A stretch of DNA of 64,000 nt from Vibrio rarus (GCF_024347075.1 NZ_AP024900.1:2666001-2730000); one strand, 5' to 3'. Shown: positions 20,357 through 37,089, numbered from the stretch's first letter. Notes: generated from the letters alone by a model not told the origin. Numbers and translations: made by a program.

Positions 20357-21541
20357 TTAATCGAAAATCTTAGCAACAACACCAGCACCAACAGTACGGC
20401 CACCTTCACGGATTGCGAAGCGTAGACCTTCGTCCATTGCGATTGGAGCGATTAGCTCAACAGTCATTTGAACGTTGTCACCTGGCATTACCATCTCAAC
20501 ACCTTCAGGTAGAGTGATGTCGCCTGTTACGTCAGTTGTACGGAAGTAGAACTGTGGACGGTAACCTTTGAAGAAAGGAGTGTGGCGGCCGCCTTCGTCT
20601 TTTGAAAGAACGTACACTTCTGACTCAAATTTAGTGTGTGGGTTGATTGAACCTTTAGCAGCAAGTACTTGGCCACGTTCAACGTCATCACGCTTAGTAC
20701 CACGTAGAAGTGCACCAACGTTCTCACCTGCACGACCTTCGTCAAGCAGTTTGCGGAACATTTCAACACCAGTACAAGTAGTAAGAGTTGTTTCTTTGAT
20801 ACCAACGATTTCTACTTCGTCACCTACACGTAGGATACCGCGTTCGATACGACCAGTAACAACTGTACCACGACCTTGAATTGAGAATACATCTTCAATA
20901 GGAAGTAGGAACGGTTGGTCAACAGCACGCTCTGGAAGTGGAATGTAAGAATCTAGTGCTTCTGCAAGCTCAACAATCTTGTCTTCCCACTCTTTTTCGC
21001 CGTTTAGAGCGCCAAGTGCAGAACCTTGAATTACAGGTAGATCATCACCTGGGTAGTCGTATTCAGAAAGAAGTTCACGAACTTCCATTTCTACTAGTTC
21101 AAGTAGTTCTTCGTCATCAACCATGTCACATTTGTTCATGAATACGATGATGAATGGGATACCAACCTGACGACCAAGTAGGATGTGCTCACGAGTTTGA
21201 GGCATAGGGCCATCTGTCGCAGCAACAACTAGGATACCGCCGTCCATTTGAGCAGCACCAGTGATCATGTTTTTAACATAATCGGCGTGTCCAGGACAGT
21301 CTACGTGTGCGTAGTGACGTTCAGGAGTATCGTACTCTACGTGAGAAGTAGCGATTGTGATACCGCGCTCACGCTCTTCAGGAGCGTTATCGATAGATGC
21401 GAAATCTTTAGCTTCACCACCGTATACTTTTGACAAAGTAGTACAGATAGCAGCAGTTAGAGTTGTTTTACCGTGGTCAACGTGGCCGATAGTACCAACG
21501 TTTACGTGCGGTTTCGTACGTTCAAATTTTTCTTTAGACAC
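20357..21541 (-). CDS. tufB: Elongation factor Tu
   Basis: GTPase that delivers aminoacyl-tRNA to the ribosome. The 394-residue protein starts with GTG (21541; GTGTCTAAAGAA), the same start codon as E. coli tuf genes, with GAGGA upstream. Motifs: G1 GHVDHGKT (residues 19-26), G2 RGITI, G3 DCPGH, G4 NKCD, G5 SAL; C-terminal [19 protein letters not shown]. It is the last gene of the tRNA-Thr-Tyr-Gly-Thr-tufB operon, so named tufB; a tufA in the str operon is expected elsewhere. Confidence 0.99.
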   Translation of the reverse strand: MSKEKFERTKPHVNVGTIGHVDHGKTTLTAAICTTLSKVYGGEAKDFASIDNAPEERERGITIATSHVEYDTPERHYAHVDCPGHADYVKNMITGAAQMDGGILVVAATDGPMPQTREHILLGRQVGIPFIIVFMNKCDMVDDEELLELVEMEVRELLSEYDYPGDDLPVIQGSALGALNGEKEWEDKIVELAEALDSYIPLPERAVDQPFLLPIEDVFSIQGRGTVVTGRIERGILRVGDEVEIVGIKETTLTTCTGVEMFRKLLDEGRAGENVGALLRGTKRDDVERGQVLAAKGSINPHTKFESEVYVLSKDEGGRHTPFFKGYRPQFYFRTTDVTGDITLPEGVEMVMPGDNVQMTVELIAPIAMDEGLRFAIREGGRTVGAGVVAKIFD

Positions 21542-21644
21542 GAGCGTGTTCCTCTAGGTACGGTTTATAAAGTGGCTTTGTAGACCACGCAACCAATAAA
21601 TTGGATGTAAAGTATATATCAAAAGGAGATAATTGCTTGAGAGC

Positions 21645-21720
21645 TGGTGCTGATAGGCGGATTTGAACCGCCGACCTCACCCTTACCAAGGGTGCGCTCT
21701 ACCAACTGAGCTATATCAGC
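21645..21720 (-). tRNA. thrT: tRNA-Thr (anticodon GGU)
   Basis: 76 bases including encoded CCA. Acceptor GCTGATA pairs with TATCAGC; discriminator A; anticodon loop CTTGGTAAG read on the minus strand. Closest tRNA to tufB, as thrT in E. coli. Confidence 0.97.
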
Positions 21721-21732
21721 ACACGAATAGGT

Positions 21733-21807
<75 letters not shown>

Positions 21808-21842
21808 AACACGTAACTCTGTGAGCTATTTCCTTAAGAAAA

Positions 21843-21927
21843 TGGTGGAGGGAGATGGATTCGAACCATCGAAGGCAGAGCCGTCAGATTTACAGTCTGA
21901 TCCCTTTGGCCACTCGGGAACCCCTCC
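21843..21927 (-). tRNA. tyrU: tRNA-Tyr (anticodon GUA)
   Basis: 85 bases with a long variable arm and encoded CCA. Acceptor GGAGGGG with TCCCTCC; anticodon loop ACTGTAAAT gives GUA. Matches tyrU by position. Confidence 0.97.
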
Positions 21928-21950
21928 AAATTTTGCTTTCATAAAGAAAG

Positions 21951-22026
<76 letters not shown>

Positions 22027-22041
22027 ACATAAGTGGGGCGC

Positions 22042-22070
22042 ATTTTATTGGATGATTTCTCCGCTTGCAA
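22042..22070 (-). promoter_or_regulatory. Promoter of the thrU-tyrU-glyT-thrT-tufB operon
   Basis: Minus strand: -35 TTGCAA (22065-22070), 17-base spacer, -10 TAAAAT (22042-22047), followed by GCGCCCC. The GC discriminator marks a stable-RNA promoter under stringent control. It is about 15 bases upstream of the first tRNA. Confidence 0.8.
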
Positions 22071-22227
22071 TAAGAAATTGCAAAAATGTAGCACTTTTTA
22101 CGTTTACATTGAGCTAAGACTAATTTTTCAGCATGTTTACGTGAAATTAGCCTTCCTTTTCTCTCTCACAATTGAAATATTTGTCTCTTCATGTATGTTG
22201 ATGCTGAGCATAAAAGGAAGGGCCCAA

Positions 22228-23151
22228 ATGACTCCACATATGACATTCAATCGACAGCAATGGTCAAAGCTAAAAGCTTCTGTACCTATGGTGTTAAATG
22301 ACTCTGACATTGAAGAACTTCAAGGTATCAACGAAGATCTTGATACTAAAGAAGTAGAGGAAATTTACCTTCCCCTTTCTCGGTTGATTAATTTACATGC
22401 TGGTTCACAACAGCAACGACAGCGAGTGCTTGATACTTTCCTACATAAAGAAGGAGAGCATAGTCCTTTTATTGTGGGTATCGCTGGCAGCGTTGCCGTA
22501 GGAAAGAGTACTACCGCACGAGTTATGCAAGCCTTATTGTCTCGTTGGGGGGATCATCCGAAAGTGGCTTTAATCACCACCGATGGGTTCCTTTATCCTA
22601 ATGAAGTACTACAAAGTAAAGGGATTATGCACCGCAAAGGCTTTCCTGAGTCGTATAACATTCAGAAGCTGATTGATTTTGTTTCTGATGTTAAAGCAGG
22701 CAAAGAAAAAGTAACCGCACCCGTTTATTCTCACCTCACCTATAATATTACTGACGATGTGGAAATTGTAGATAGACCCGATATATTGATCTTAGAAGGA
22801 TTGAATGTTTTACAGTCCGGTATGGATTATCCAGACCAGTCGCATCGTGTGTTTGTCTCTGACTTTTTAGATTTCTCCATTTATGTTGATGCTGATAGTT
22901 CTTTAATAGAGCAATGGTATATAAACCGCTTCTTAAAATTTCGTGACGGCGCATTCAAAAAACCAAACTCTTACTTTAGCCACTACACTAAGTTAACCCA
23001 AGAAGAAGCTATCGCTAAGGCGCGCTCTATATGGTGTGACATCAATGGTGAGAATTTACGTGCCAACATATTGCCAACCAAAGCAAGAGCAAACTTAATT
23101 TTAAAGAAAGCTAGGGATCACAAAGTCAATAAGATTCTTTTAAGACGCTGA
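22228..23151 (+). CDS. coaA: Pantothenate kinase (type I)
   Basis: Phosphorylates pantothenate, the committed and CoA-inhibited step of coenzyme A synthesis. I start at ATG 22228 ([12 protein letters not shown]), 307 residues, because AAGGAAG ends 7 bases before it and the homology to E. coli CoaA (316) starts there; the open frame back to 22033 overlaps the tRNA promoter. The P-loop GSVAVGKST is near 90-98, followed by [16 protein letters not shown] and [18 protein letters not shown]. Its 3' end overlaps birA, transcribed the other way, by 12 bases. Confidence 0.97.
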   Translation: MTPHMTFNRQQWSKLKASVPMVLNDSDIEELQGINEDLDTKEVEEIYLPLSRLINLHAGSQQQRQRVLDTFLHKEGEHSPFIVGIAGSVAVGKSTTARVMQALLSRWGDHPKVALITTDGFLYPNEVLQSKGIMHRKGFPESYNIQKLIDFVSDVKAGKEKVTAPVYSHLTYNITDDVEIVDRPDILILEGLNVLQSGMDYPDQSHRVFVSDFLDFSIYVDADSSLIEQWYINRFLKFRDGAFKKPNSYFSHYTKLTQEEAIAKARSIWCDINGENLRANILPTKARANLILKKARDHKVNKILLRR

Positions 23152-24096
23152 TCTAACAGATATTTCCCCTCCGATAAAAGCTTCAATCTCATTACCGGTG
23201 TCTAACAGCAAGGCACCTTGTTGATTAATGCCTTTACACACCCCTACGACTTCCTTGTGTCCCATAATCAGTTTGATGGGTTGATCGATGAAGTTATCGT
23301 ATTGGTTCCATTGTGCTAAGAAGGGTTGTAATCCCTCCTGCTCATAGAGAGAGATTGCGCTTTGCAAAGCGTTTGTCATCACAACCACAATGTCATTTCT
23401 TTGATGCTTTTTATCAGAAATCTCTTTTAAACTTGTCCAAGGTTGGTTTATCCCTTGCACTTGTTCAGGCATTGATACGTTTAGACCAATACCAATCACT
23501 AAATTAGCGGCATCACCGGCTTGCCCAGAAAGCTCAACCAAAATTCCCGCTAGTTTTTTATTATTGTGATAAACATCATTGGGCCACTTCAATTTCAAAC
23601 CTTGGACACCAAGTTGCTCCAAAGCATCAACCAAGGCTAAACCTATAACCAAACTAATGCCCATAGCCGCTGGTAGGCCTGCCTCTAAACGCCAATACAT
23701 AGAGTAATAAATGTTAGTGCCAAACGGAGATACCCATTCACGCCCTCTGCGTCCACGTCCTTGAGTTTGGTATTCCGCTACACAGACGCTACCAGAGGGT
23801 AACTCCTTTTGATTCAACATGTGTTGATTGGTGGAATCAATAACAGGTATCACCTCAATAGGGGTGCAGAGTTGATCTCGGAGGAGTTGTTGATTCATTA
23901 AATCCAGCGGTTGTTCTAGTCTATATCCTTTGCCTTTAACGCTGTATATATCAATTCCTAACTCTTGGATAGATTTGATATGACGAGCAATTGCGGCTCT
24001 AGAGACACCAAAATGTTCACCTAACTGCTCTCCTGAATGAAAACCGCCACCACTAAGCAGTTGGATCAATTCTAGATTAAAACTAAAGTCTTTCAT
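23140..24096 (-). CDS. birA: Biotin-protein ligase / biotin operon repressor BirA
   Basis: Makes biotinyl-AMP, transfers biotin to AccB, and as a dimer with biotinyl-AMP represses the bio operon. The 318-residue protein has an N-terminal winged helix ([20 protein letters not shown], about 21-40), so it is the bifunctional form. The ligase motif is [20 protein letters not shown] at about 114-133, followed by [20 protein letters not shown]. It overlaps murB upstream by 14 bases and coaA downstream by 12 bases. The murB-birA pair is conserved in gammaproteobacteria. Confidence 0.97.
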   Translation of the reverse strand: MKDFSFNLELIQLLSGGGFHSGEQLGEHFGVSRAAIARHIKSIQELGIDIYSVKGKGYRLEQPLDLMNQQLLRDQLCTPIEVIPVIDSTNQHMLNQKELPSGSVCVAEYQTQGRGRRGREWVSPFGTNIYYSMYWRLEAGLPAAMGISLVIGLALVDALEQLGVQGLKLKWPNDVYHNNKKLAGILVELSGQAGDAANLVIGIGLNVSMPEQVQGINQPWTSLKEISDKKHQRNDIVVVMTNALQSAISLYEQEGLQPFLAQWNQYDNFIDQPIKLIMGHKEVVGVCKGINQQGALLLDTGNEIEAFIGGEISVRSAS

Positions 24097-25144
24097 TAGG
24101 TTGACCTTGGTATATGGCGACTAAATTCGTTTCTTCTTTATTGCCTATGAAGCGAACTTCATGCTCTAACTCAATGTTGTATTTCTGCAAAACACACTGT
24201 CTGACATGCCAAGCCACCGCCAATACATCCTGCGCAGTGGCATGATTAAAGTTAACTATGACCAAGGCTTGCTCCGCATGAACTCTTGCCCCCCCTTGGC
24301 TGTATCCCTTTAGTCCAGCATTATCAATCAGCCAACCTGCGGCAACTTTCATCTGCTCTCCCGCGGGATAACCCACCATATTAGGATAGGACAGCTTAAG
24401 TTTTGCGAATTGTTGATTGGAGATAATAGGGTTTTTAAAAAAACTGCCTGCATTACCCAGCACAGTAGGATCAGGCAACTTTGAGCGACGAACTTTACAA
24501 ACTGCATCGAAAACCTTTGGTGCAGAAACATCCCCCACTATCAACTTTTGTAATGCACCATACTCCGTTTTTGCTACCCAAACCTTATCCAACTTTAAGC
24601 CAACTTTGGTAATTATTGCCTTACCAGATAATTGGTGCTTGAAGATAGAGTCTCTATAGCCAAACTGGCATAACTCAAACGACAATCGTTGCAACGTTAA
24701 TGTATCTAAATCCAAATACTCTACATAATCACACACATCTTTAAACTCTAAACCATACGCTCCAATATTTTGGATGGGGGCAGTTCCTGCACACCCTGGT
24801 ATTAAAGCTAAGTTTTCCAATCCAGGCATGTCATTTTTAATCGTCCACTCAACTAATTGAGGCCAATCTTCTCCAGCAGAAACTTCCAACAAAAAGTAAT
24901 TGTCTGTTTCTGTGACTGTTTTGCCTAGCAAACGATTTAACACCGCAACCCCAGCAAAGTGCTCAGTAAATAACATATTGCTACCCGTACCAATGGGCAG
25001 TTTTGGCACACCTTCCCAGTCGGGGTTAGTATATATGGCAATAAGATCTTCCAAGGAATGTGCTTCAACTAGATAATCACAGTAGCTTTCAATTGAAAAC
25101 GTATGATAAGAAGAAAGATCAGCTTGAGAGGTAATGTGCATCAT
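24083..25144 (-). CDS. murB: UDP-N-acetylenolpyruvoylglucosamine reductase
   Basis: FAD enzyme that reduces UDP-GlcNAc-enolpyruvate to UDP-MurNAc for peptidoglycan. The 353-residue type I enzyme shows the FAD loop LPIGTGSNMLF (about 50-60), NLALIPGCAGTAPIQNIGAYG, the Tyr/Arg region GYRDSIFK and the catalytic Ser in LGNAGSFFKNP (about 230-240). Start is one of two adjacent ATGs at 25144/25141. No strong ribosome site is visible; the 14-base overlap suggests translation coupled to birA. Confidence 0.97.
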   Translation of the reverse strand: MMHITSQADLSSYHTFSIESYCDYLVEAHSLEDLIAIYTNPDWEGVPKLPIGTGSNMLFTEHFAGVAVLNRLLGKTVTETDNYFLLEVSAGEDWPQLVEWTIKNDMPGLENLALIPGCAGTAPIQNIGAYGLEFKDVCDYVEYLDLDTLTLQRLSFELCQFGYRDSIFKHQLSGKAIITKVGLKLDKVWVAKTEYGALQKLIVGDVSAPKVFDAVCKVRRSKLPDPTVLGNAGSFFKNPIISNQQFAKLKLSYPNMVGYPAGEQMKVAAGWLIDNAGLKGYSQGGARVHAEQALVIVNFNHATAQDVLAVAWHVRQCVLQKYNIELEHEVRFIGNKEETNLVAIYQGQPNERL

Positions 25145-25239
25145 AATGGTATTTGTCCGCCCCCAAGTGGGGATTCAAAGAGTAATATTGACAACTTCCC
25201 CTTATAATACTGGAACAAGACAATTTCCGCAGTTAATTA

Positions 25240-25665
25240 ATGAATACCTTAACTATCAAAGAACTGGAACCTATTCGGCTTCCTTTATTGAAGAAGCTCT
25301 ATAAATCTCACTACCCTGCAACCAAGATAAAGGGCAATGAATACATATTAGTGGCGGAGGTAAACTCGCAGATCATGGGTGTCGTTCGTTTTAGACCTAT
25401 AGAGAAATGGAGACTACTTACTGGAATGATGGTTATTCCTGAAGTTCGTCATCAGGGCATCGCCTCTCAACTTCTGAAATTCAGTCAGACTCACCTGTTA
25501 AATGACAATGTTTATTGTTTTTCATATCAACATCTGCGACCACTTTATGAAAACCACGGTTTTAAATTTGTTGAGGCGGAAACGCTCCCTTCAACGCTAA
25601 GTAAGCTTTATTCACGCTATATTAAGAGCGGAAAATCGCTTATTGCCATGCAATATCGGGATTAA
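25240..25665 (+). CDS. GNAT family N-acetyltransferase, substrate unknown
   Basis: The 141-residue protein has the GNAT fold order: an N-terminal helix, a strand ILVAEVNSQIMGVVRFRPI, then motif A MMVIPEVRHQGIASQLLKFS (about 66-85) with the acetyl-CoA pyrophosphate loop R-H-Q-G-I-A. Motif B follows as YENHGFKFVE near 106-115. It is probably a soluble acetyltransferase acting on a small molecule or protein N-terminus. Between murB (divergent) and pssA (same strand, 104 bases on) there is no functional hint. I do not recognise a named family. Confidence 0.85.
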   Translation: MNTLTIKELEPIRLPLLKKLYKSHYPATKIKGNEYILVAEVNSQIMGVVRFRPIEKWRLLTGMMVIPEVRHQGIASQLLKFSQTHLLNDNVYCFSYQHLRPLYENHGFKFVEAETLPSTLSKLYSRYIKSGKSLIAMQYRD

Positions 25666-25769
25666 ACGCCCTAAGAGTGACGCTTTTATACAATTCATAT
25701 AGGCACTGAAGCCCCAAGTTTGGTAAAATGGTGGGCTAGATCAGCCCTTTACAGGACTTTATACTCACA

Positions 25770-27110
25770 ATGGTTTTAGCTAAAAATGTCATCGATGGAC
25801 TGAAAGCCGTCCCCGTTGACCCAAAAGACTTTAAAACTCTTTATTCAGCAAAAGAGTTCAAAGCACAGCTACTAGAGCTTATCAAAACAGCCAAAAAGCG
25901 CATTTACATCGCCGCCTTGTATCTCGAGGACGATGAAGCTGGGCGTGAGGTTTTTGGTGAAATCTATAAAGCAAAACAAGCTAATCCAGACTTAGACGTC
26001 CAAATTTGTGTTGATTGGCATAGAGCTCAACGCGGCTTAATTGGTGCGGAATCGTCTGATGGTAATGCAGCAATGTATACGGGCATGGCTGAAACACACA
26101 GCCATACCGTTCCTGTATATGGCGTTCCTGTAAGAGGAAAAGAAGTTTTTGGTGTACTACACCTAAAAGGCTTTATTTTTGACGACACCATTCTTTATAG
26201 TGGCGCAAGTATTAACAATATCTATCTACATCAAAAAGAAAGATATCGTTTTGATCGATACCATCAGATCACCAACTCCGTCATTGCTAATGCGATGGCT
26301 GACTATATTAGTAGCGCGTTAATTAACAACCCAGCAGTGAACTCATTAACCGTTCACGACCGTCCTTCTACCAAGTCTTTAAAAAGTGCTATTCGCCAAC
26401 TTAGAGCTACTTTAGCAGTAACCAATTACAAGTTTACTCCGGAGAAGATAGAGGAAGGTAACGTTGCAATCACCCCTATCGTTGGTGTTGGAAAGCGAAG
26501 AAACTTATTAAACATGGCGATTATCCAACTTCTCCAGGATGCCAAAGAAGAAATCCAGATTTGTACGCCTTATTTTAATTTTCCTAAAAGCGTCGCAAGA
26601 GAACTAAAAAAAGCATTAAAACGCGGCGTTAAAGTATCCGTGATCGTCGGCGATAAAACCGCTAATGACTTCTTTATTGATCCCGAAGAAGAGTTTAAAA
26701 CTGTAGGCGGACTTCCGTATCTATATGAAATGAACCTGCGCCGCTTCTTAAAAGCCAACGAAGCAAATATTGCCAGTCGCAAACTGGATATCCTTTTATG
26801 GCAAGATGAAGGTAATAGCTATCATCTAAAAGGAATGTGGGTTGATAAGAAAAATATGTTAATCACAGGCAGCAACCTAAACCCAAGAGCATGGAAACTC
26901 GATTTAGAGAATGCCTTGTTAGTTAGGGATCCTGAAGCACTCCTTGAAAGTCAGTTCCAACAAGAATTTGATAATATTATGAAAGATACCCAACGTATCG
27001 GTAGCTACAAACATATTGAAAAAATAGAAGATTATCCTGAACCTGTGCAAAAATTACTACGTAAAATAACACGAGTAAAAGCAGATAGAGTACTCAAACA
27101 ACTTCTATAG
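25770..27110 (+). CDS. pssA: CDP-diacylglycerol-serine O-phosphatidyltransferase (PssA)
   Basis: Makes phosphatidylserine, the precursor of phosphatidylethanolamine, and acts as a peripheral membrane enzyme. The 446-residue protein (E. coli 451) belongs to the phospholipase D superfamily, with two HKD motifs: HLKGFIFDDTILYSGAS near 131 and YHLKGMWVDKKNMLITGSN near 351. The flanking YRFDRYHQI and GSNLNPRAWKLDLENAL blocks are typical. It has its own terminator and stands next to the end of the rRNA array, converging with it. Confidence 0.96.
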   Translation: MVLAKNVIDGLKAVPVDPKDFKTLYSAKEFKAQLLELIKTAKKRIYIAALYLEDDEAGREVFGEIYKAKQANPDLDVQICVDWHRAQRGLIGAESSDGNAAMYTGMAETHSHTVPVYGVPVRGKEVFGVLHLKGFIFDDTILYSGASINNIYLHQKERYRFDRYHQITNSVIANAMADYISSALINNPAVNSLTVHDRPSTKSLKSAIRQLRATLAVTNYKFTPEKIEEGNVAITPIVGVGKRRNLLNMAIIQLLQDAKEEIQICTPYFNFPKSVARELKKALKRGVKVSVIVGDKTANDFFIDPEEEFKTVGGLPYLYEMNLRRFLKANEANIASRKLDILLWQDEGNSYHLKGMWVDKKNMLITGSNLNPRAWKLDLENALLVRDPEALLESQFQQEFDNIMKDTQRIGSYKHIEKIEDYPEPVQKLLRKITRVKADRVLKQLL

Positions 27111-27132
27111 CAAATCCCAACACTAAGAACAC

Positions 27133-27165
27133 AAAAGGCCCCTATGGAAACATAGGGGCCTTTTT
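27133..27165 (+). terminator. Rho-independent terminator of pssA
   Basis: A 10-bp perfect stem GGCCCCTATG/CATAGGGGCC with loop GAAA and flanking A and T runs, 23 bases beyond the pssA stop. The A run on the left also lets it stop transcription arriving from the rRNA array. Confidence 0.95.
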
Positions 27166-27179
27166 GTCGGTTTTTTGGT

Positions 27180-27280
27180 AAACTCTCCCAACACGTGCGC
27201 TCTTATGTAAGGGGAATCCGTTGCTCTTTTCTCCTACTTAAGAACGTAAAAAAAGCCCATATCTATCGATATGAGCCTTA
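27180..27280 (-). pseudogene. Decayed tRNA-Trp tail copy A with its own terminator
   Basis: An older, more diverged copy of the element at 27285-27402. The part at 27181-27225 keeps the CTCCCAACACG stretch of the tRNA-Trp T-arm side and GGAATCCG of the anticodon stem, but the acceptor end is gone. It ends in the same hairpin GGCTCATATC/GATATGGGC followed by seven T on the minus strand (27248-27280). It cannot fold as a tRNA. Confidence 0.75.
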
Positions 27281-27284
27281 ATCA

Positions 27285-27402
27285 TGGCAGGGGTGGAGAG
27301 ATTCGAACTCCCAACACGCGCGCTCTTATGTAGGGGAATCCGCTGCTCTTTTCTCCCATTTAAAAACGTAAAAAAGGCCCATATCTATCGATATGAGCCT
27401 TA
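27285..27402 (-). pseudogene. Decayed tRNA-Trp tail copy B plus duplicated terminator
   Basis: The first 36 bases (27285-27320) are identical to the 3' end of the real tRNA-Trp at 27407, including CCA. The anticodon loop is replaced by unrelated bases, and the 5' half is missing after GCTGCTCT. A terminator hairpin at 27371-27402 separates this copy from the real gene. The same hairpin recurs 122 bases to the left, so the unit (tRNA tail plus terminator) is a tandem repeat of 122 bases. Confidence 0.85.
27371..27402 (-). terminator. Terminator directly after tRNA-Trp
   Basis: Minus strand: AAGGCTCATATC, loop GATA, GATATGGGCCTT, then a T run. It begins 4 bases after the encoded CCA of tRNA-Trp and ends the unit 1 rRNA transcript. 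The same structure recurs at 27248-27280. Confidence 0.9.
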
Positions 27403-27406
27403 ATCA

Positions 27407-27483
<77 letters not shown>

Positions 27484-27560
27484 AAAACTGTGTTGAAGTC
27501 TAAACATTATCAAACTTCAGATTCAGAAAAACCTCGCAAAGCGAGGTTCTCTAAAATAAG

Positions 27561-27637
27561 TGGCGGAGTGGACGGGACTCGAACCCGCGACCCCCGGCGT
27601 GACAGGCCGGTATTCTAACCAACTGAACTACCACTCC
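27561..27637 (-). tRNA. tRNA-Asp (anticodon GUC)
   Basis: 77 bases with encoded CCA. Acceptor GGAGTGG with CCACTCC (one wobble); anticodon loop CCTGTCACG gives GUC. It lies 67 bases after the 5S gene of unit 1. Confidence 0.97.
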
Positions 27638-27704
27638 GCAGTGGTCAACTCACTAAGTGAGCGTCCATACTTACAGGCTATAAGCCAATAAGTTTTAAAT
27701 TAAA

Positions 27705-27821
27705 GCCTGGCGATGTCCTACTCTCACATGGGGAAGCCCCACACTACCATCGGCGCTATTGTGTTTCACTTCTGAGTTCGGCATGGAATCAGGTGGGTCC
27801 ACAATGCTATGGTCGCCAAGC
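27705..27821 (-). rRNA. 5S ribosomal RNA, rRNA unit 1
   Basis: Contains the canonical CATGCCGAACTCAGAAGTG and the pairing ends GCTTGGCGA / TCGCCAGGC. Allele with T at ACAATGCTAT (plus strand), shared with unit 4. End points are good to a few bases. Confidence 0.97.
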
Positions 27822-27941
27822 AAATTTTGTAATACCCGCATAACGCAGATATTAATAATTCGGAAAACTGCTATTTAAAAGTCTATATACACATTCAATC
27901 TGTTCTTTCTTTGAGTCCATCAAAACCCCTTGGGTGTTGTA

Positions 27942-30830
<2,889 letters not shown>

Positions 30831-31203
30831 ATACAACCCCAAAGGGTCTTGCTATCGCAATACGCTTGCTACGGCGTAGTATGACGTTTCCAAGGTGCGT
30901 TATCTCTTTATTATGAGCGAGATAACATTCGATTTTGCCGGACTCAAATTACACACCTACTTAAAGTAGATGTCCTTTTTTGTTCTACTTTTTTAAAAAA
31001 AGTGGAAATAAAAAGGCAAGAACACTTGAATGTGTGTTGGTACCTAACAATAAATTGTTAGGATTTGAGAACTTTTAAATTTGAATATTGTTAATCAAAC
31101 AATATTCGTCAGCTTTCCAAATTGTTAAAGAGCGAGATTCAAACAAATGAACCATTTTTAAACACACTTTCCTCTCTATTTCCTAAAGAAGTGTACTTAA
31201 AGA
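30831..31203 (-). other. Spacer between 23S and tRNA-Val, rRNA unit 1
   Basis: No gene. It carries a spacer boxA (GCTCTTTAACAA, minus strand, 31122-31133), a hairpin CCTAACAA/TTGTTAGG at 31043-31062 and a hairpin around AATATTG/CAATATT just before boxA. The block at about 30948-31040, with a T- and A-rich hairpin, is shared with unit 4 but not with units 2 and 3. Confidence 0.8.
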
Positions 31204-31279
31204 TGGTGGGCGATACTGGGCTCGAACCAGTGACCCCCTCCTTGTAAGGGAGGTGCTCTCCCAACTGAGCTAATCGCCC
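31204..31279 (-). tRNA. tRNA-Val (anticodon UAC)
   Basis: 76 bases with encoded CCA. Acceptor GGGCGAT with ATCGCCC; anticodon loop CTTACAAGG gives UAC. Third tRNA of the unit 1 spacer. Confidence 0.97.
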
Positions 31280-31323
31280 ACATTGTTTTGCTGTTATTCA
31301 CAGCTTCCTCTGTGGGGAGGAAA

Positions 31324-31399
31324 TGGTGGGTCGTGCAGGATTCGAACCTGCGACCAATTGATTAAAAGTCAACTGCTCTACCAGCTGAGCTAACGACCC
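31324..31399 (-). tRNA. tRNA-Lys (anticodon UUU)
   Basis: 76 bases with encoded CCA. Acceptor GGGTCGT with ACGACCC; anticodon loop ACTTTTAAT gives UUU. Second tRNA of the unit 1 spacer. Confidence 0.97.
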
Positions 31400-31401
31400 A
31401 A

Positions 31402-31477
31402 TGGTATCCCGTAGGGGAGTCGAACCCCTGTTACCGCCGTGAAAGGGCGGTGTCCTAGGCCTCTAGACGAACGGGAC
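31402..31477 (-). tRNA. tRNA-Glu (anticodon UUC)
   Basis: 76 bases with encoded CCA, only 2 bases from tRNA-Lys. Acceptor GTCCCGT with ACGGGAT; anticodon loop CCTTTCACG gives UUC. First tRNA of the unit 1 spacer. A perfect hairpin GAAATGTCT/AGACATTTC at 31518-31539 lies between it and 16S. Confidence 0.97.
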
Positions 31478-31603
31478 ACTAGATTTACTTTCACTTTAAA
31501 AGTGAAAACAAACTGTTGAAATGTCTTGGGAGACATTTCTAAATCTCTCTACTTTCTAAACCATATCAATCTGTGTGGACACTCATCGTGAGTAATCATC
31601 GTA

Positions 31604-33155
<1,552 letters not shown>

Positions 33156-33515
33156 AAAGTTTTTGTGTTCCGAAGAACGGCTCAATGAATACTGACTTCA
33201 AAACTGTTCCTTACTCGAAAGTAAGAAGTAATTTTAAAGCTATTATCGTTCCAACAGAACGATAATGAATTGACTGTGCCAATGATTAAAAATCATTGTA
33301 TTGGTCACTCAGTTCATTGATAAATCTTTTCGATTATCATCAACGAGTGCCCACACAGATTGATAGGTTTAAATTGTTAAAGAGCGTGCTTTTGATGCCT
33401 TAGCACCTAAGCAGGTCGCATATAATACGCGACCGACTGTTAAAGTCAACATAAAACTCTAAATAAATTAGAACTTTATGGTGACTCACCTCTTACGAGA
33501 TAAGTCGAAATTAAA
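33156..33515 (-). promoter_or_regulatory. Promoter, leader and upstream terminator of rRNA unit 1
   Basis: No gene. On the minus strand: -35 TTGACT (33444-33449), 16-base spacer, -10 TATTAT (33422-33427), then leader boxA GCTCTTTAACAA (33374-33385) for Nus-factor antitermination. Upstream of the promoter, a weak AT-rich stem (33457-33462 with 33468-33473, then TTTTA) is the only candidate terminator for unit 2. The promoter lies about 70 bases from the 5S gene of unit 2, so there is no room for a long activator region. Confidence 0.8.
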
Positions 33516-33632
33516 GCCTGGCGATGTCCTACTCTCACATGGGGAAGCCCCACACTACCATCGGCGCTATTGTGTTTCACTTCTGAGTTCGGCATGGAAT
33601 CAGGTGGGTCCACAACGCTATGGTCGCCAAGC
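33516..33632 (-). rRNA. 5S ribosomal RNA, rRNA unit 2
   Basis: Same as unit 1 except the ACAACGCTAT allele, shared with unit 3. The 23S-5S spacer that precedes it contains an extra hairpin (CATCTTTT/AAAGATG, about 33693-33712) present only in units 2 and 3. Confidence 0.97.
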
Positions 33633-33788
33633 AAATTTTGTAATACCCGCATAACGCAGATATTAATAATTCGGAAAACTGTTTTTTACCTTCATCTTTT
33701 CTAAAAAGATGAAAACAAAAGTTAAAAGTCTATATACACATTCAATCTGTTCTTTCTTTGAGTCCATCAAAACCCCTTGGGTGTTGTA

Positions 33789-36677
<2,889 letters not shown>

Positions 36678-37013
36678 ATACAACCCCAAAGGGTCTTGCT
36701 AACGCAATACGCTTGCTACGGCGTAGTATGACGTTTCCAAGGTGCGTTATCTCTTTATTATGAGCGAGATAACATTCGATTTTGCCGGACTCAAATTTGA
36801 ATAACATCAGGCAATGATGTTATTCCCAAGAACACTCGAATGTGTGTTGGTACCTAAATCTTAAAGACTTAGGATTTGAGAACTTTTAAATTTGAATATT
36901 GTTAATCAAACAATATTCGTCAGCTTTCCAAATTGTTAAAGAGCATGAATTTCTTTCGAAACCATTTTTAAAGATTCTACTTTCTATTTAAAAGAAATAA
37001 GAACACTTAAAGA
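36678..37013 (-). other. Spacer between 23S and tRNA-Ala, rRNA unit 2
   Basis: No gene. Spacer boxA at 36933-36944; a hairpin at about 36853-36872 (CCTAA...TTAGG) and a hairpin AATAACATCA/TGATGTTATT at about 36801-36825 in place of the T-rich block of units 1 and 4. Confidence 0.75.
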
Positions 37014-37089
37014 TGGTGGAGCTATGCGGGATCGAACCGCAGACCTCCTGCGTGCAAGGCAGGCGCTCTCCCAGCTGAGCTATAGCCCC
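37014..37089 (-). tRNA. tRNA-Ala (anticodon UGC), unit 2
   Basis: 76 bases with encoded CCA. Anticodon loop CCTTGCACG gives UGC; acceptor GGGGCTA with TAGCTCC (one G-T pair). Second tRNA of the spacer. Confidence 0.97.

Noticed and set aside
22033..22227. 65-codon N-terminal extension of coaA
   Set aside because: Overlaps the divergent tRNA operon promoter, has no homology to CoaA and is preceded by no ribosome site, while ATG 22228 has AAGGAAG.
25189..25208. TTGACA and TATAAT before the GNAT gene as a promoter
   Set aside because: The two hexamers are only nine bases apart, which is not a usable sigma-70 spacing.
27180..27406. CRISPR-like or integron-like tandem repeat
   Set aside because: Only two imperfect 122-base units, each explained by tRNA-Trp tail plus terminator; no spacers, no cas or integrase genes nearby.
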